Below are positions 52,980-63,633 of a stretch of DNA of 64,000 nucleotides, one piece after another (within the stretch, counting starts at the first letter, position 1; the number at the start of each line of letters is the position of its first letter). A program made the position numbers and the translations under genes. This stretch comes from Apostichopus japonicus. Its lineage: Eukaryota > Echinodermata > Holothuroidea > Aspidochirotida > Stichopodidae. The stretch is taken from NCBI RefSeq assembly GCF_037975245.1, contig NC_092576.1:29552611-29616610 (forward strand), given 5' to 3'. A model generated the notes under the pieces. The model was given only the letters and a program-made list of their open reading frames with translations, did no database searches and was not told the DNA's origin.

Positions 52980-54390
52980 CACGATTTTAATGATGTTTCA
53001 AACGAGTCTGGTAAATGTATTGCAACTAATATAGAAGAGCATAACGATTGATGATTGGTTCGCCAAATGAGGAGACGACATGCCCCAATGAAGATTCGGT
53101 GTTGTATTTATCAACCAGGATACACACACCATTTGATTGGTTCAGCGGCAGAAAGGACAAAGACCAAGACGAGAATTGTTCCTCGTATCCCTGAATGAAC
53201 AACCACTCTGGTTACTTCAAACGCTGTCCGTCTGAATATGGAAACGAGTTTGATGTTAACGACTCAGACGATACGATGAACTCATCACCCAAGTTACCAT
53301 GACGACAAGCGGCATAGTCCACATTCATTAGGCAATGAAAACAGAACCGAACTTGACGGTCGATGGAGCAAAAACAGAAAGCAGTTGTTACTTCGTTCGT
53401 TGTCTGCCTAGATGTGTGACTTTCTCGTTCCCAAGAGAAGAATGGCATTAATGAAAGAAACACAAAACGGCAGATATTTTGAAAGAGGGGAAGGCAAAAG
53501 TCTGTTGTGGAAATAATTTAAAATTCAACCCCTTGTCCAGGAACCACCTGGTTAGTATGGGAACATTTCGTAAAAGACGTTAACCGGTTCGATGATTACA
53601 ATTGCGCCTTACAATGTGTGGTATTCAAGGGGTATGGATGGAAAATTAACCAACTCCGGCAATGTCCAACATGCACGCCAAAGATGACATTAAAGCTCGA
53701 TTTATTCGACGGGCTGAAAGAAAAGACCTATACCACAATTATTCGATGGATTCGTTGAGCCGATGAATATGCACCGGATGGATTCAGAGGAATATCACAG
53801 GACACATCTATTCCAGTATATCTATAGAGTACATATCTGTTACGCCTCTGTATATAATTTGCTTTAAGGAGGGTGGACTGAGGAAATGGCATGATATTTG
53901 TAGTAATAATGTAGTCTTCTGGGATGTCACTGGTAGCTGTATACAGTCCCAAACCAATTTAATAGTGACAGAGCTTTGGTTTTTCTACCAGCTTCGCTGT
54001 ACGTATTTAATGGCGAAAACATCGACAGATTGTACGCTAGGGCGTGGAAAATCGTAACCGGGCCAAGCTGATCAATGGAATCATAACAAGACTATTCCTC
54101 ACGCATGCACCAGTCACCTAATGAATAACGGCAAAATAATTCTTAAGAAGCACTTTACGAAGTATTATAGGCTAGGCATGTACATGATCAGCATTCTTCT
54201 TAATAGTTATATTATTATTACCGTTCGTTACGAAGACTTTGAAAACTGCCCTGAACGCCCTCGAAATCAGAATGAAAAATCTTGGCAAGGAATATCACAA
54301 GAACGTAAATGGTTTTCAAAACAACCAACTGTCGGGTAAGCGCTATTAGGTGGGCCCCGTGCCTCCCATACAGATGCGAGCACATCCGGA
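52980..54390. other. No recognisable gene
   Basis: There are scattered short frames on both strands with no motif I can assign. One plus-strand frame near 53670-53750 (KARFIRRAERKDLYHNY) ends at a stop after SMDSLSR; I do not recognise it. Confidence 0.35.
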
Positions 54391-55680
54391 ATGGAGCAGC
54401 ACTGTATCAACTATCCCGCCCATAAATTTCTAGCGTATAAGTGGGCGACAGCTAGGTTTTGCGACTACTTGTATGGTAATAAATTCTTAGTTCTTCCTGA
54501 TAATAACCCCCTGACTTATGTTCTCACCACAGCAAAGTTGAATGCCACTAGCCATCGGTGGTTGGCAGCCCTGTCAAAGTTCCAGTTCGACCTGAGAAGA
54601 ATGAGCAGTCTCACGACGTCCTCATCAACCTTCAGGTGACGATGACGAGTACCTGGACTTCCAGCGTCAGACCGAACAGATGAGGGAGAAGTTTGTGGAT
54701 AATTCCCCATTCGACACTGTCGAGATTATTAGATTTACTATATTCTAAGTGTGACAGTAGTCAGTTTTGAGGTCACAGCTGCTATATGCTCCCCCCCCCC
54801 GGGGACAGCCTAACTAGCTAGCTGTAGACAGATTGTGAATTCTCATAAACATAAGGATAATGCTGGAGATGTTGATGAGATAACCCTATTGGAGACACTC
54901 TGGGTCAGTCCCAGTCGTTTTGTGTACCCAGTACCAGGTGGACAAAGGCACTGCCAGGTGTGACGCCCGAGGACTGGCAGAATCTCCAACGCATTGACCC
55001 TGGTACACATCCTACTGGACAGTGAGACTACAGATTCAAAAGCGACTTCGGCCCAAGTTGCAGATGTTGGTCCACAGGCAAAGTTGCTCTCTCGGCAGTG
55101 GGACAAGCTGGTGCTAAGGAATGGGGTACTCTTACGCAGAATACAAGACACAGTGAGTTCCATTTCAACTTATTCTGCCCAGTGTCACCGAGCGACAGCC
55201 TTCAAAGGTCTACATAGTGATGTTGGTCACGTATGGACCGATTCTACTGGCCCAAAATGCAGTTGTTTGTTGGGGACCAATGCCGTTCTTGTCAGACGTG
55301 TGTTCGAAGGAAGGCCAAGGCTCCAAAGACAGCAAGGTGAGTTACAATCTCTACAAGGAGACCGCTGGAGCTACTTTGTATGACTTGTTGAAAAGGCCGA
55401 GAAGAAAGCAGCTGCCAACCGCAGGAATTATGATGCAACTGATGTCCTTGACAGAATTGTCCGGCACCGTTGAGGAGGGAAATTGGCAAACAACTGGGAG
55501 GACCGAGTGTATGTTGTGGTAATACAATGTGGGAACAGGACAACATGCCAGTGTGTGAGATGAAGCCCACGTGGACCAGAGACTCGCTCTCGACAGATGG
55601 GCCTTTTGGTTTAACAAGACGCGGGCGGATGTCACCCACCTCACCAGTTGAAGGAGCTACCCTGAGAGAAGTTTAAGACT
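54391..55680 (+). pseudogene. Gypsy pol fragment (RNase H and integrase)
   Basis: The C-terminal part of RNase H gives INYPAHKFLAYKWATARF, CDYLYGNKFLVL, DNNPLTYVLTTAKLNATSHR and WLAALSKFQFDL. Later frames give the integrase zinc domain: ALKGLHSD-like residues, GHVW, DRFYWPKMQLFVGDQCRSC, TCVRRKAKAP. The integrase core is deleted. The last segment (NRRNYDATDV, GKLANNWEDRVYVV, DNMPVCEMKP) is the C-terminal domain. No LTRs are visible at either side. C-run at about 54789. It is distinct from Gypsy-1 and Gypsy-2 and may be the missing half of a Gypsy-3-like element, but nothing links them physically. Confidence 0.78.
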
Positions 55681-55689
55681 GTGCATCTG

Positions 55690-56363
55690 GTCTGAGGTGC
55701 AGCACCATATAGAGGGACTGGGACGCTGACTAAAGGTTCGGGCAGACTATCTACCCTTTGATGTTGATGGGACCTTAGAGAGGAGTACCCTACGATATAT
55801 TGAGCACATTAACACGGTTTTCTTCATTTTATTATATTAATTGTGAGTATGTCCCCTCATACTGGAGTTGTTTGTAATAATCATGTATTGCGTCTGGAAA
55901 TAATGAGTGCATTGTAATATATTACTAGTTAACCCAGTTATATCGTTTATGTAATTTATTATTATTACAGTCGCAATATATGTCTAAGTTGGCCTTTGTG
56001 CTACGGGACCGTGGTTGACGCCCCAAATCCTGCTGCTTCCTGATCGTAGGTGTCGTTGAAAAGCGTTAGATATACAAATTATTAAGTGTAAATTGAAAGT
56101 GCTGTTTAAAGATCAATATTTAAACGATTTGTATTTTTTGTTTCATGACTTAATATATTATAAAGCAATTAAGCATATGTGTTGACTTTAAGCATCTATA
56201 TACAGTAGCACTTTAACGGTAAATGAATTGTAAACTAAATTATCCATGACAAATTAAATTTTGTCCCTTCACAAATGAAGGAAATAAATATGACTCTTTG
56301 AACATTTGTAAGAGGAATGTTTACAGGCTGACTGCCTCAACTGGAGTACATTCAAGCCAAAAC
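55690..56363. other. No recognisable gene
   Basis: AT-rich sequence following the Gypsy fragment; possibly part of an LTR, but no ends are defined. Confidence 0.35.
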
Positions 56364-56920
56364 CGCTTTTTACGTGCTAAGAAAACGGACACGGACCAAA
56401 GGTCAACAGAAACAAAAACAATCCCAGTCTGTAAAACAACAACTGAAACCCATCAATCTCTCACTAACGCAATGTTTAACGTGACGCGAAAAGCACACGG
56501 ACCCAAAGGCCAACAGAAGCAAAACAAATAAAACGCTACAAAGCGGCCCCAAAAAGTCAACACCATACCACAGAGACAAAAAACAAAACCACCTATATTA
56601 TGTAACGACCACACAACCCCCACATCTTGCAACTCACTCCAAATTTCATCCGGGGAACGCCGTCCCTATAGTAGACCACAGGCTTGCGCCAGCGTCTACG
56701 AAAGGCAGTGTCGGGAAGCCGTGCATGGTCCGCCTCCATGCGCAACCTAATGTCACTTTGCACGAGGGGGACAACATCCTCTGCCCTCCAGACGTCCGCA
56801 TCGAAAACTAGGCGGCATCTGCTGTTCCAGATGTGTCTCCTGATGACAGTGGCAAACGACAACAGCACATCCATAACCCAGGTTGGGCACACAGGGGACA
56901 ACAAACCATACAAAAGAAAA
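56364..56920 (-). mobile_element. Tx1-like family B, truncated 3' end
   Basis: The plus strand starts at the family B 3' terminus (CGCTTTTTACGTGCTAAG), has both 3' UTR repeat units (about 56395 and 56500) and then about 260 bases of ORF2 C-terminus (minus-strand frame with RHIWNSRCRLVFD, LVQSDIRLRMEADHARLPD, KPVVYYRDGVPRMKF). It is truncated near 56920, where AGGACGATTT is repeated at 56929 and 56947. I do not see a clear target duplication. Confidence 0.85.
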
Positions 56921-56959
56921 TGTAATTGAGGACGATTTAGGAATTTAGGACGATTTTTC

Positions 56960-57970
56960 ACGGTGCATCAGAGGAGGTGGATGCAATTGAACAGGTTACG
57001 CTTGGACAGCCAGAGAGCAAAGACTGGTTTGAACAACGTTGAGGGGTCTTGACGAGGAGTCGAACACTTAGAGATGATAGCTCATAATCAAGCAAGGATC
57101 CGGTTCCCTTGATCAGGCGTTTTATGGGCTATGAAGCCCTTCACCCTAATCTGCCCAACTTGAAGTACGGTAGAGGCTCACAGAACCAATTGCCCGTCAG
57201 TATTAGGAAATTTTGCAAAAGGAAAGAGGACACCAGAAAATCGAATTTTCAGAAAGTGGACTGTTTATCATTCCAGACAAACTTTTCTTGTGTGCATCAC
57301 CAGATGGGTTAGTTCAGTGTGTGTGCTTTAATCAAGGAATCAAGGAATTTTGGAAATAAAATGCCGCAGGACCACATAGGAACCGGGAGCACAAAACTGT
57401 GCCTTTTTAGCTGATATGAAAGCGGTCTTCGAAAGTTGAAAAAGGGCCATGCATACTACCTTCAAGTTCAGGCTCAGCTTAAGGCAACAGCAAGACAGTA
57501 GTACCCATTTTATATTTACACGCCACACGGATTTCATCTGGAGACTTTGTGGGAAGAGGCCGTTGCAGAAATAGGATTTTATTTAAGTGGTGCCTGAACT
57601 GTCTTTCGTAATATCCAAGACTCTGTCACAGTCTCCTCCTGATTCTTCACCAACTGCTTCTTCACCAATTGCCAACAGAAAACCTGTCAGAAGCAAAACA
57701 CAAGATCCCTCCCAGTGAAGTTAGGAAACAGAAAATACACAAAGCAAAGAAGACGCAAGCAAAACTATTATTTTTGTGTTCATTGTGCAGAAAAGAGTGT
57801 ATTCATCAGACAAAACATACCAGAAATTAAGGACAATAGCACTGGATGTGACACTTGTGGTTATTGGTTCCATTGGCCTTGTGTTAATGTTAGTTGGTAA
57901 ATGGTGTTGCCCAAATTGTGCAAAGCAGTCATCTGCCATTATCATTTGGGGATTTTCTATTTGTTTTTAG
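56960..57970 (+). pseudogene. YqaJ-type exonuclease plus C-terminal PHD finger, degraded
   Basis: VTLGQPESKDWFEQR, then IRRFMGYEALHPNLPNLKYGR, then LVCASPDGLVQCVCFNQGIK (the SPDG block), then KRGHAYYLQVQAQLKATARQ in another frame: the layout of a YqaJ/lambda-exonuclease-like nuclease as carried by many invertebrate transposon proteins. At 57760-57960 FCVHCAEKS, TGCDTCGYWFHWPCVNV and KWCCPNCAKQS make a PHD-type zinc finger. Four to five frame breaks are needed, so it is not functional as read. The N-terminal part is cut off by the Tx1-B fragment. Catalytic residues beyond SPDG cannot be fully checked. Confidence 0.65.
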
Positions 57971-58172
57971 CATTTTGTACATTATATATCTTTCAGAACA
58001 TTCATGACGCCAAGTTAAATCATATACTGAATTTTATGATTTTATAGATTACATGTGTTACACAGGCTGACTCGTCTCATGTACTTCAATTCCAAATTCA
58101 AACACTATTTTCTCGATAATTATTCCATTATCCAATCACCGACCACGCCTACTGTAATTTAATGAGTACAAC
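57971..58172. other. No recognisable gene
   Basis: Short AT-rich spacer between the PHD fragment and the third U2-headed copy. Confidence 0.35.
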
Positions 58173-58182
58173 ATTACAGGGG

Positions 58183-58370
58183 ATACTTTTTAAGAAAAAG
58201 TCGCCCAGGATAGAACCTGGGCACGAAAACCGAACTACTGAACGACTGATCCGCTTCTAACCCCAGTCCCCTTGCATCGGGTCTGTGACTGTTGACCATC
58301 GTCAGGTGTGCATCACCATTCCCCTCGAAAGGGAACAGATACTACACATGATCTTAGCCAAAAGACCGAT
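58183..58370 (-). mobile_element. U2 snRNA-headed SINE-like retroposon, copy 3
   Basis: On the minus strand: ATCGGTCTTTTGGCTAAGAT, CATGTGTAGTATCTGTTCC, the CCCTTTCGAGGGG hairpin, GATGCACACCTGACGATGG, GGGGACTGGGGTTAGAAGCGG, GTTCGGTTTTCG, the perfect terminal stem GCCCAGG/CCTGGGC (58203-58222) and CTTTTTCTTAAAAAGTAT. The first bases of the U2 head carry a small deletion (CTTCTCG missing). Flanks ATTACAGGGG (58173-58182) and GTTACGGGGG (58371-58380) form an imperfect target duplication. It confirms that the head-body composite is a dispersed family. Confidence 0.82.
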
Positions 58371-58380
58371 GTTACGGGGG

Positions 58381-59600
58381 AAGTTATCTTTCTGCCTGCC
58401 AATCTGTGACTAGCAGTATTGACCTGAAAGTATTTTTGGATACTCTCAGTTGTTACTATTTTTATTTACCATTTTCTCAGCAACATTTCACTAGGCAAAA
58501 AGCAGAATAGTTCATACCAAACAAATTAGTTAACATATCTATTCTTGGTGATATTTGCGGACTTTAGGAAGAAGTCCAAATGAAGCCTATATGCAATATA
58601 TCATCCAAAAATTCGATAAATTTTGAGTGTTCCTCAGGCACTTTATGATGGGAACTGTCACGTTGAATTATATAATGAATATATACATATTAGCAGGTTA
58701 TGTTGGCCCTCTTGCCAGGCGTCCACAGGGCAAATCAGGGGATGCTGAAATCAGAGGAAGGAAGAATGAGAGGGTGGTGTGTTATACTAGCTTACGCCAG
58801 TACACACCTAGGAATACCAAGAACCTTTGATTTTCAGAGACACACATAGTGTATGAACTACTGCCTGAAATGGAAGGTAAATGCATTATTGTTGGTATTT
58901 CAAACTATCAGAAACTGTAAATGAGTTTGGAGCCCTGTCCACTCATACATTGTGTTTTTCTTAAAGAATGTTTCCCCCTTACACCCTACCTAAATTTTGT
59001 TGCAGTAATCATGAAACTTAGCTACTAAAACCTCATGTCAAAGGTTTATATACAGAAATATTCTTTTTATGCATTCAGTATATATCAGTATACATTGTGT
59101 TTTTCTTAAAGAATGTTTCCCCCTTACACCCTACCTAAATTTTGTTGCAGTAATCATGAAACTTAGCTACTAAAACCTCATGTCAAAGGTTTATATACAG
59201 AAATATTCTTTTTATGCATTCAGTATATTAATTGAATTGGGTGGGAATTGTTCATATATTACCTGAATAGGATACAGATTTGCGAAATAGCAACTTTGCA
59301 AAGTTTTACTAAGTTAATGCAGTATCCCAATTACTGTAAGTCATTCTTAATTTGAATCAATCACTGAAATTTGGGAGTCAGAAATTTGTGTGGGAAACCA
59401 GGATTTTGACACTTTAGCTGAGGCTTATCGTGAAGAAGGAATGCAACGAACTGTAGGCCACACTGTGGCTGAGGTGGAAACTCTTCACACAAGGGACCCG
59501 TTAGAAGGGAAACGAACAGTAGGCAATAAATTTTACGAAAAACGAAAAGCTGATAATTCATAAGCAAAGAGGACAAAAGAGGAGAACCCTAAAACATTCT
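58381..59600. other. Non-coding with a 145-bp tandem duplication
   Basis: The segment starting ACATTGTGTTTTTCTTAAAG at 58947 is repeated without visible change at 59092-59228. No gene is recognised in the rest. Confidence 0.5.
58947..59228. repeat. Tandem duplication, period 145 bp
   Basis: Copy 1 spans 58947-59091 and copy 2 spans 59092-59228. They read identically by eye (GTTTCCCCCTTACACCC, AACCTCATGTCAAAGG, TTTTTATGCATTCAGTATAT in both), so the event is recent or gene-converted. Confidence 0.88.
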
Positions 59601-59619
59601 CTTGTCAAAACCAGAACTT

Positions 59620-60530
59620 ATTGACAAAGTCAGTCACCTACAAAAACAGATGCAAACAAGAAAAGTTGAAAATCAGCATTAGGGATCTGGTTGAAGAGGA
59701 AAGTGTGACCATTGCAGATGATGATTGTAAACAACTCCTTAAAGTTGTCAAATGCAATAAAAAGGAATTGGAGTATATTCTGCCAGCTGACAGTCATTGT
59801 GCTCTACAATGGGAGCAGCAAAAAGGGTATGGGTTTGCATCCAGCTATAATAAAGTAGGCAATTGCATTGAATTAAAAATCATCCTCTGTTTATCAGATC
59901 CTTAGAAATTTTTGATTTGTTATTCTTCCTCACCCAAATATTCTACATACGTACACTCATTTTAAAACTCCATTATGTGGACTTAAAGTTGGTTTACCAC
60001 AGAGGTTTAAAAGGAGGATTACAACAGTCCAACAGTAAATGCTGTGCTTTTTTTAAATGTTATTGTCCGAATTGACATGAAAAACTGATAAATCATCAGC
60101 ATAGATGACAAAGAGGAAAACTCGAAAAACATTCTGTTGACGAAGTCAGTCCCCACAGAGGGATATGCAAACTATTAAGGAAAGGAAAAGTTGAAAAGCA
60201 GCACTTGGGATGTGGTTGAAAGGAAAGTGTGACCATTACAGATGATGGTTGTCAAATACAATAAAATGTAATTGGAGTCTATTCTACCAGCTGACAGTCA
60301 TTGTGCTCTACTTTGGGAGCAACAAATAAATGCATTGCAAAGCGAATCCTCCAAAGGTATGAGATGGCATCCAGCTATAATAAAATGGGCATATGCATTG
60401 CTTTCAAAATCACCCTCTGCTTACGGCATCCTTAGAGATTTGGATTTCTTATTCTTCCTCACTCAAGTACTCTTCATACGTACACCAATTTTACACCTCC
60501 ATCATGTGGACTTCATGGGTTAACGAGTTT
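59620..60530 (+). pseudogene. P-type transposase N-terminal fragments, duplicated
   Basis: Two related segments occur in direct order. At 59621-59890: SIRDLVEEESVTIADDDCKQ, YILPADSHCALQWEQQKGYG. At 60270-60520: SILPADSHCALLWEQQINAL, SSKGMRWHPAIIKWAYALLS, KSPSAYGILRDLDFL. MRWHPxIIKW and SxxAYxxLR are the conserved region that precedes the catalytic core in P/THAP-type transposases. The first unit lacks the QSESSKGMRWHP part. The shared lead sequences (for example GACAAAGTCAGTC / GACGAAGTCAGTC) show the whole roughly 600-bp segment is duplicated. No catalytic core follows. Confidence 0.62.
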
Positions 60531-60837
60531 TGTTTTTTGTTCCAAAAACAAATGGTAACTTGTTGGGAGCGTTTTGAAGCCACATGTACAGAATTTAAAT
60601 TCAAATCCCAAATGTGGCCTCACATGTGCTTATCTTTATTGGTTAGAGGCTTGACTCCAGGCATTTAGTTTCCAGTGGGTTTTTGCCACTGAAAGTGCAC
60701 CAGGCCATCAGCTGTATATGATTGCCATGAATTGTGTTAAAGACCTCAAGCTGTTAGGACTTTCTTCTCTTCTTGACTTCAGATGCTGCAAGCTGTAGCA
60801 GAAAGTTATATAGCAGAAATAGAATTGGTAGTTTGCT
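60531..60837. other. Spacer before the scrambled Tx1-B copy
   Basis: No gene. TAGCAGAAA occurs twice (about 60797 and 60813) near the element 5' end, and TATATAGC (about 60809) is repeated at the element 3' end (about 63333), a possible 8-bp target duplication. Confidence 0.4.
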
Positions 60838-60889
60838 TTCGTGGAGTGCGGACGTGTTTTCGGCTGCTCTCCGCTTTTCGTTGACCACA

Positions 60890-61239
60890 CCCAAAATCGT
60901 TCAATATTGTTGAGTTTTTCGGGGGAGGCTAAGGTCGTCCCCGGACAAGCTTTTTCAGTTTTGCGTTCTGTTGGTTTAAAGGTCCCTAGAGAGGTTGACG
61001 CGCTTCAGCGTAAACCTGCCCGCGTCCGAGGCGTCCATGTGTTGGAGGGAGTCGAGGGACTGAAGGTCACACCGTATGACAGTTCGGTGTGGGTGACAGT
61101 CCTTCATCTCCCTCTGGACATGTCTGAACAGATTGTTGTGCGGACACTGGGGCGTTTTGGGAAAGTAACCGGCTACGAGGAGCCGGAATTCGTTGAATGT
61201 AAGGGTGTAAAGACCAGGACCAGACCAACTCAAGTCTGA
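60890..61239 (+). pseudogene. Tx1-B ORF1 RRM-like part, start lost
   Basis: LLSFSGEAKVVPGQAFSVLR, then an internal deletion (LQRKPARVRG where the intact copy has 16 more residues), VEGLKVTPYDSSVWVTVLHL and TLGRFGKVTGYEEPE. The start MAARRDSK is missing: the 5' leader joins directly within this block. The frame ends at 61239 shortly before the knuckle ORF. Confidence 0.8.
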
Positions 61240-61252
61240 TATCCCCTCTATC

Positions 61253-62440
61253 TTGTGGGCTTATGGGCACAGGGCTCACATTGCATATCCGGGCCAGCCT
61301 CGCACGTGTTGGAGGTGTGGGCTGGAAGGGCATGAGGCCAGGTTGGGCAATACCCTGGCCGAGTGTAAAGGGGATATCGTGTGCAACTCGTGTGGGAAAA
61401 CGGGCCATCTGGCCCGTTTATGCCCCGACCGCTCATACGTCGCGAGAGTGGCTACGGGCGAGGTTGAAGCGGTCCCTGTCCCGGCCTCTGACACCGTACC
61501 ACCTGATGCTCCTGTCATCGCCCCAGTGTCCGACACTAGCGCCCCGGTGGAGGCTTCCTTCCCCCTTTCGTGTCCGACCTCTTCCCTTATCGAACTTGCC
61601 GAGACTGCCAGCCTGCCCACTGAGGCAGAGCAGGACAAAACGGCGGAGATAGTACTAGCGGAGTGGCATGCGGAGCAGGATGCCGCTTGTACTGGTTCAC
61701 CAGTAGCTACGCCCGCTATCGGTGACACTAGTCGGGCCTTAGATAGACGTTCGAGGAAAGGGTCCCCAAATTGTACCACCGGCATGATTGAGCTAGGCTT
61801 GTTTGTCAAGCACCGAGATCTTGTGGATGTTTGGAGGTCCCAAAATCCCCAGGTGGTTGCTTGTACGTGGCATAAACCAGATGGAACAGTTTCATCCAGA
61901 CTCGACAGGTTTTATGCCCCGCGCAAGTTTCCTCGATCTCGGTGCTCGATTAATTCATGTCCTTTATCTGATCTTCACGCAGTTGTTTTGCGCTTGCAGC
62001 TGCCGGAGTCCTTCCATGTGGAGAAGGGAATTTGGCGGCTGAACACGGAAATTGTTAAAGAGCAAAAGTTGAAGGAGCAATTTGTCGAGAAGTACAGAGG
62101 ATGGCAGTCCCTCAAGCCTGCTTTTCCCAATACGTTAGTCTGGTGGGACGAGGTAAAGTCCCTCATCAAGCAGTTCGTTTGTGTTGAGAGAGCTCACCAA
62201 CGGAGATTCAAGTTACATTCCTTGTGCAATAATAGAGCAAGGGATGGTTCTTCATCGTCTGACCTGCATGCACTTGGAGTGTTTCTCGATGAGAAACTGC
62301 ACGGAGCCCGAGTGCGTGCCAGAATCCAGTTTGTTGAGGCGGACGAGAAGCCCACTATTCGTTTTTACCGGGACGAAACCAAATCTGTGGTTGACCGCAG
62401 AATAAGGGCAGTGTGTCATCCTAGTGGGGTCGTCGTGTAG
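61253..62440 (+). pseudogene. ORF1 knuckles fused in frame to ORF2 endonuclease C-part
   Basis: A 395-codon open frame. Residues 10-60 are ORF1 knuckles with an in-frame deletion that removes the end of knuckle 1 and most of knuckle 2 (EARLGNTLAEC), leaving CNSCGKTGHLARLC intact. The ORF1 Ser/Pro/Glu-rich region runs to GDTSR. From ALDRRSRKGSPNCTTG on it is ORF2: TWHKPDGTVSSRLDRFYAP, CPLSDLHAVV (the catalytic SDHD is changed to SDLH), GIWRLNTEIVKEQ and the linker before RT. It ends at a stop at 62440. Frame is kept across the junction at about 61735. No endonuclease activity is expected: the N-terminal half is missing and the SDH motif is altered. Confidence 0.8.
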
Positions 62441-62527
62441 AGCCCGCAGGCAGTCCTAGGGGTATTTAGGTCGTTCTTTTCGAACCTGTACTCCTGGGCT
62501 GCTGTTAGCGAAGATCTCCAGAGGGAC

Positions 62528-62945
62528 TTGTTGCCTGGTATAGACAAGGCCCCCCCCCCCCCCCCTGAGAGTAAAAATGATAGCTTGGGCTCGATTCTCT
62601 CCGTTGGTGAGCTCTGGACAGCGGTAGCAGCGATGAAGAAGGGAAAGTCCCCCGGTCCCGATGGCCTCCCTGCAGCCGTATTAGTTGTGGCTAAGGAGTC
62701 CTCCGATTGGTTTGACCGAGACGAAACAGGCCACTGATCTGATTGACTCGAGCGGCCCTTCCACCCTGCCCGCAGTCACTTCCGCTATACCGGACACGAT
62801 GGTCGCTAATGGACCTCCTGTTCCTGACAGGGAGGTCCACCTGATCAAAGACGAGGAGCTAAGAACTCTGCCTGCTCGCAGGAAAAGGGGGAACACGGCT
62901 AGGTGCCGAAAAAGACTCGTATTGGGGACAAAACATCGTACATAG
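62528..62945 (+). pseudogene. ORF2 RT start joined back to the ORF1 C-terminus
   Basis: GIDKAPPPPPESKND, VGELWTAVAAMKKGKSPGPDGLPA (ORF2, first RT block) is followed directly by AVLVVAKESSDWF, which is ORF1 C-terminal sequence. The ORF1 part continues in another frame (SSGPSTLPAVTSAIPDTMVA, RRKRGNTARCRKR). A C14 tract at about 62551 sits within the proline run. The junction lies at about 62674. Confidence 0.8.
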
Positions 62946-63337
62946 GCGCCTTTTCCGTCATCACCGTTAATGTGAATGGGTTGAGGGGTACCCCCAAAAA
63001 CCCTGTCGTCTGCTGTCGGGACGGCGTTCCCAGGGTGGGGTTGGGAGTGAGTTGGTTGTTAGGGTTGTGTGGTCGTTACATAATGAGTTTGTTTTTTTTG
63101 GTAGGTTTGGAGTTGTTTTTTTTGGGCCGGTTTGTTTTGCTTCTGTTCGCCTTTGGGTCCCTGTCCTTTTCACGTCACGTTAAACGCTACGTTAGGAAGA
63201 GATTTGTGTTTGTGGGTTTCAGTTGGGTTTTTGGTGGTTGCTTAACTGGTGGTTGTTTGTGGTGGTTGTTTTACAGACAGATTATTTTTGGTTCTGTTGA
63301 CCTTTGGTCCGTGTCCGTCTTCTTTGCACGTATATAG
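62946..63337 (+). other. ORF2 start joined to ORF2 end, then Tx1-B 3' UTR
   Basis: SVITVNVNGLRGTPK (ORF2 residues 8-22) is followed immediately by PVVCCRDGVPR (the last residues of ORF2), then by the 3' UTR with its two GTCCGTGTCC-containing units at about 63150 and 63300. A similar ORF2-deleting join occurs at 14265 but at a different base. Confidence 0.78.
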
Positions 63338-63371
63338 CGATGTAATTATTAACATGATGATCACGTAGGTT

Positions 63372-63565
63372 TGACGTGACCCGCCATGCGGGATCCAAAA
63401 CGATCACGTAGAAATGTGGCAGTACATTAGTACTTTTAACGTGACCCGCCGTGCGGGATCCAAAATGTCACGGCTAAACGGCACTACCGAATCATCCCAT
63501 TCTGATAACGAAACGAGCCAGAAAAAGATATGCCCACCGACCTGCAGAGACGAACCCCCGACCAC
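63372..63565 (-). mobile_element. Tx1-like family A 3' ends, two short pieces
   Basis: GACGTGACCCGCCATGCGGG (63373 on, about 35 bases) and, after a short gap, AACGTGACCCGCCGTGCGGG (from 63438) continuing through CGGCACTACCGAATCATCCC to about 63565. Both are family A 3' termini on the minus strand, arranged in tandem. Confidence 0.75.
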
Positions 63566-63614
63566 CAGGGTTGTGAATGAGTGGAATAGTTTGCAAGTAG
63601 TGTCAATGGGTTAA
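63562..63614 (+). pseudogene. C-terminal end of another LINE ORF2 (tentative)
   Basis: TRVVNEWNSLQVVSMG then stop. RVVNxWNSLxxVV is a common C-terminal motif of several LINE RT proteins. Only 16 residues, so weak. Confidence 0.35.
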
Positions 63615-63633
63615 GAATGTTTTGGACTTGCCA

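Larger units (their letters stand above)
60838..63337 (+). mobile_element. Tx1-like family B, scrambled copy with intact ends
   Basis: The copy has the true 5' end (TTTCGTGGAGTGCGGACG) and true 3' end (CCGTGTCCG...TGCACG). The interior order is ORF1 N-part and knuckles, then ORF2 endonuclease to first RT block (61735-62674), then ORF1 C-terminus (62675-62930), ORF2 first codons (62960-62995), ORF2 last codons and the 3' UTR. Most of ORF2 is missing. Two in-frame junctions are seen. It may be an ORF1-only derivative that captured an ORF2 piece. Confidence 0.83.

Noticed and set aside
61253-62440. A new host gene made from Tx1-B ORF1-ORF2 fusion
   Set aside because: The frame lies within element sequence with true element ends, has an altered catalytic motif and no sign of host promoter or introns; reported as a scrambled element instead.
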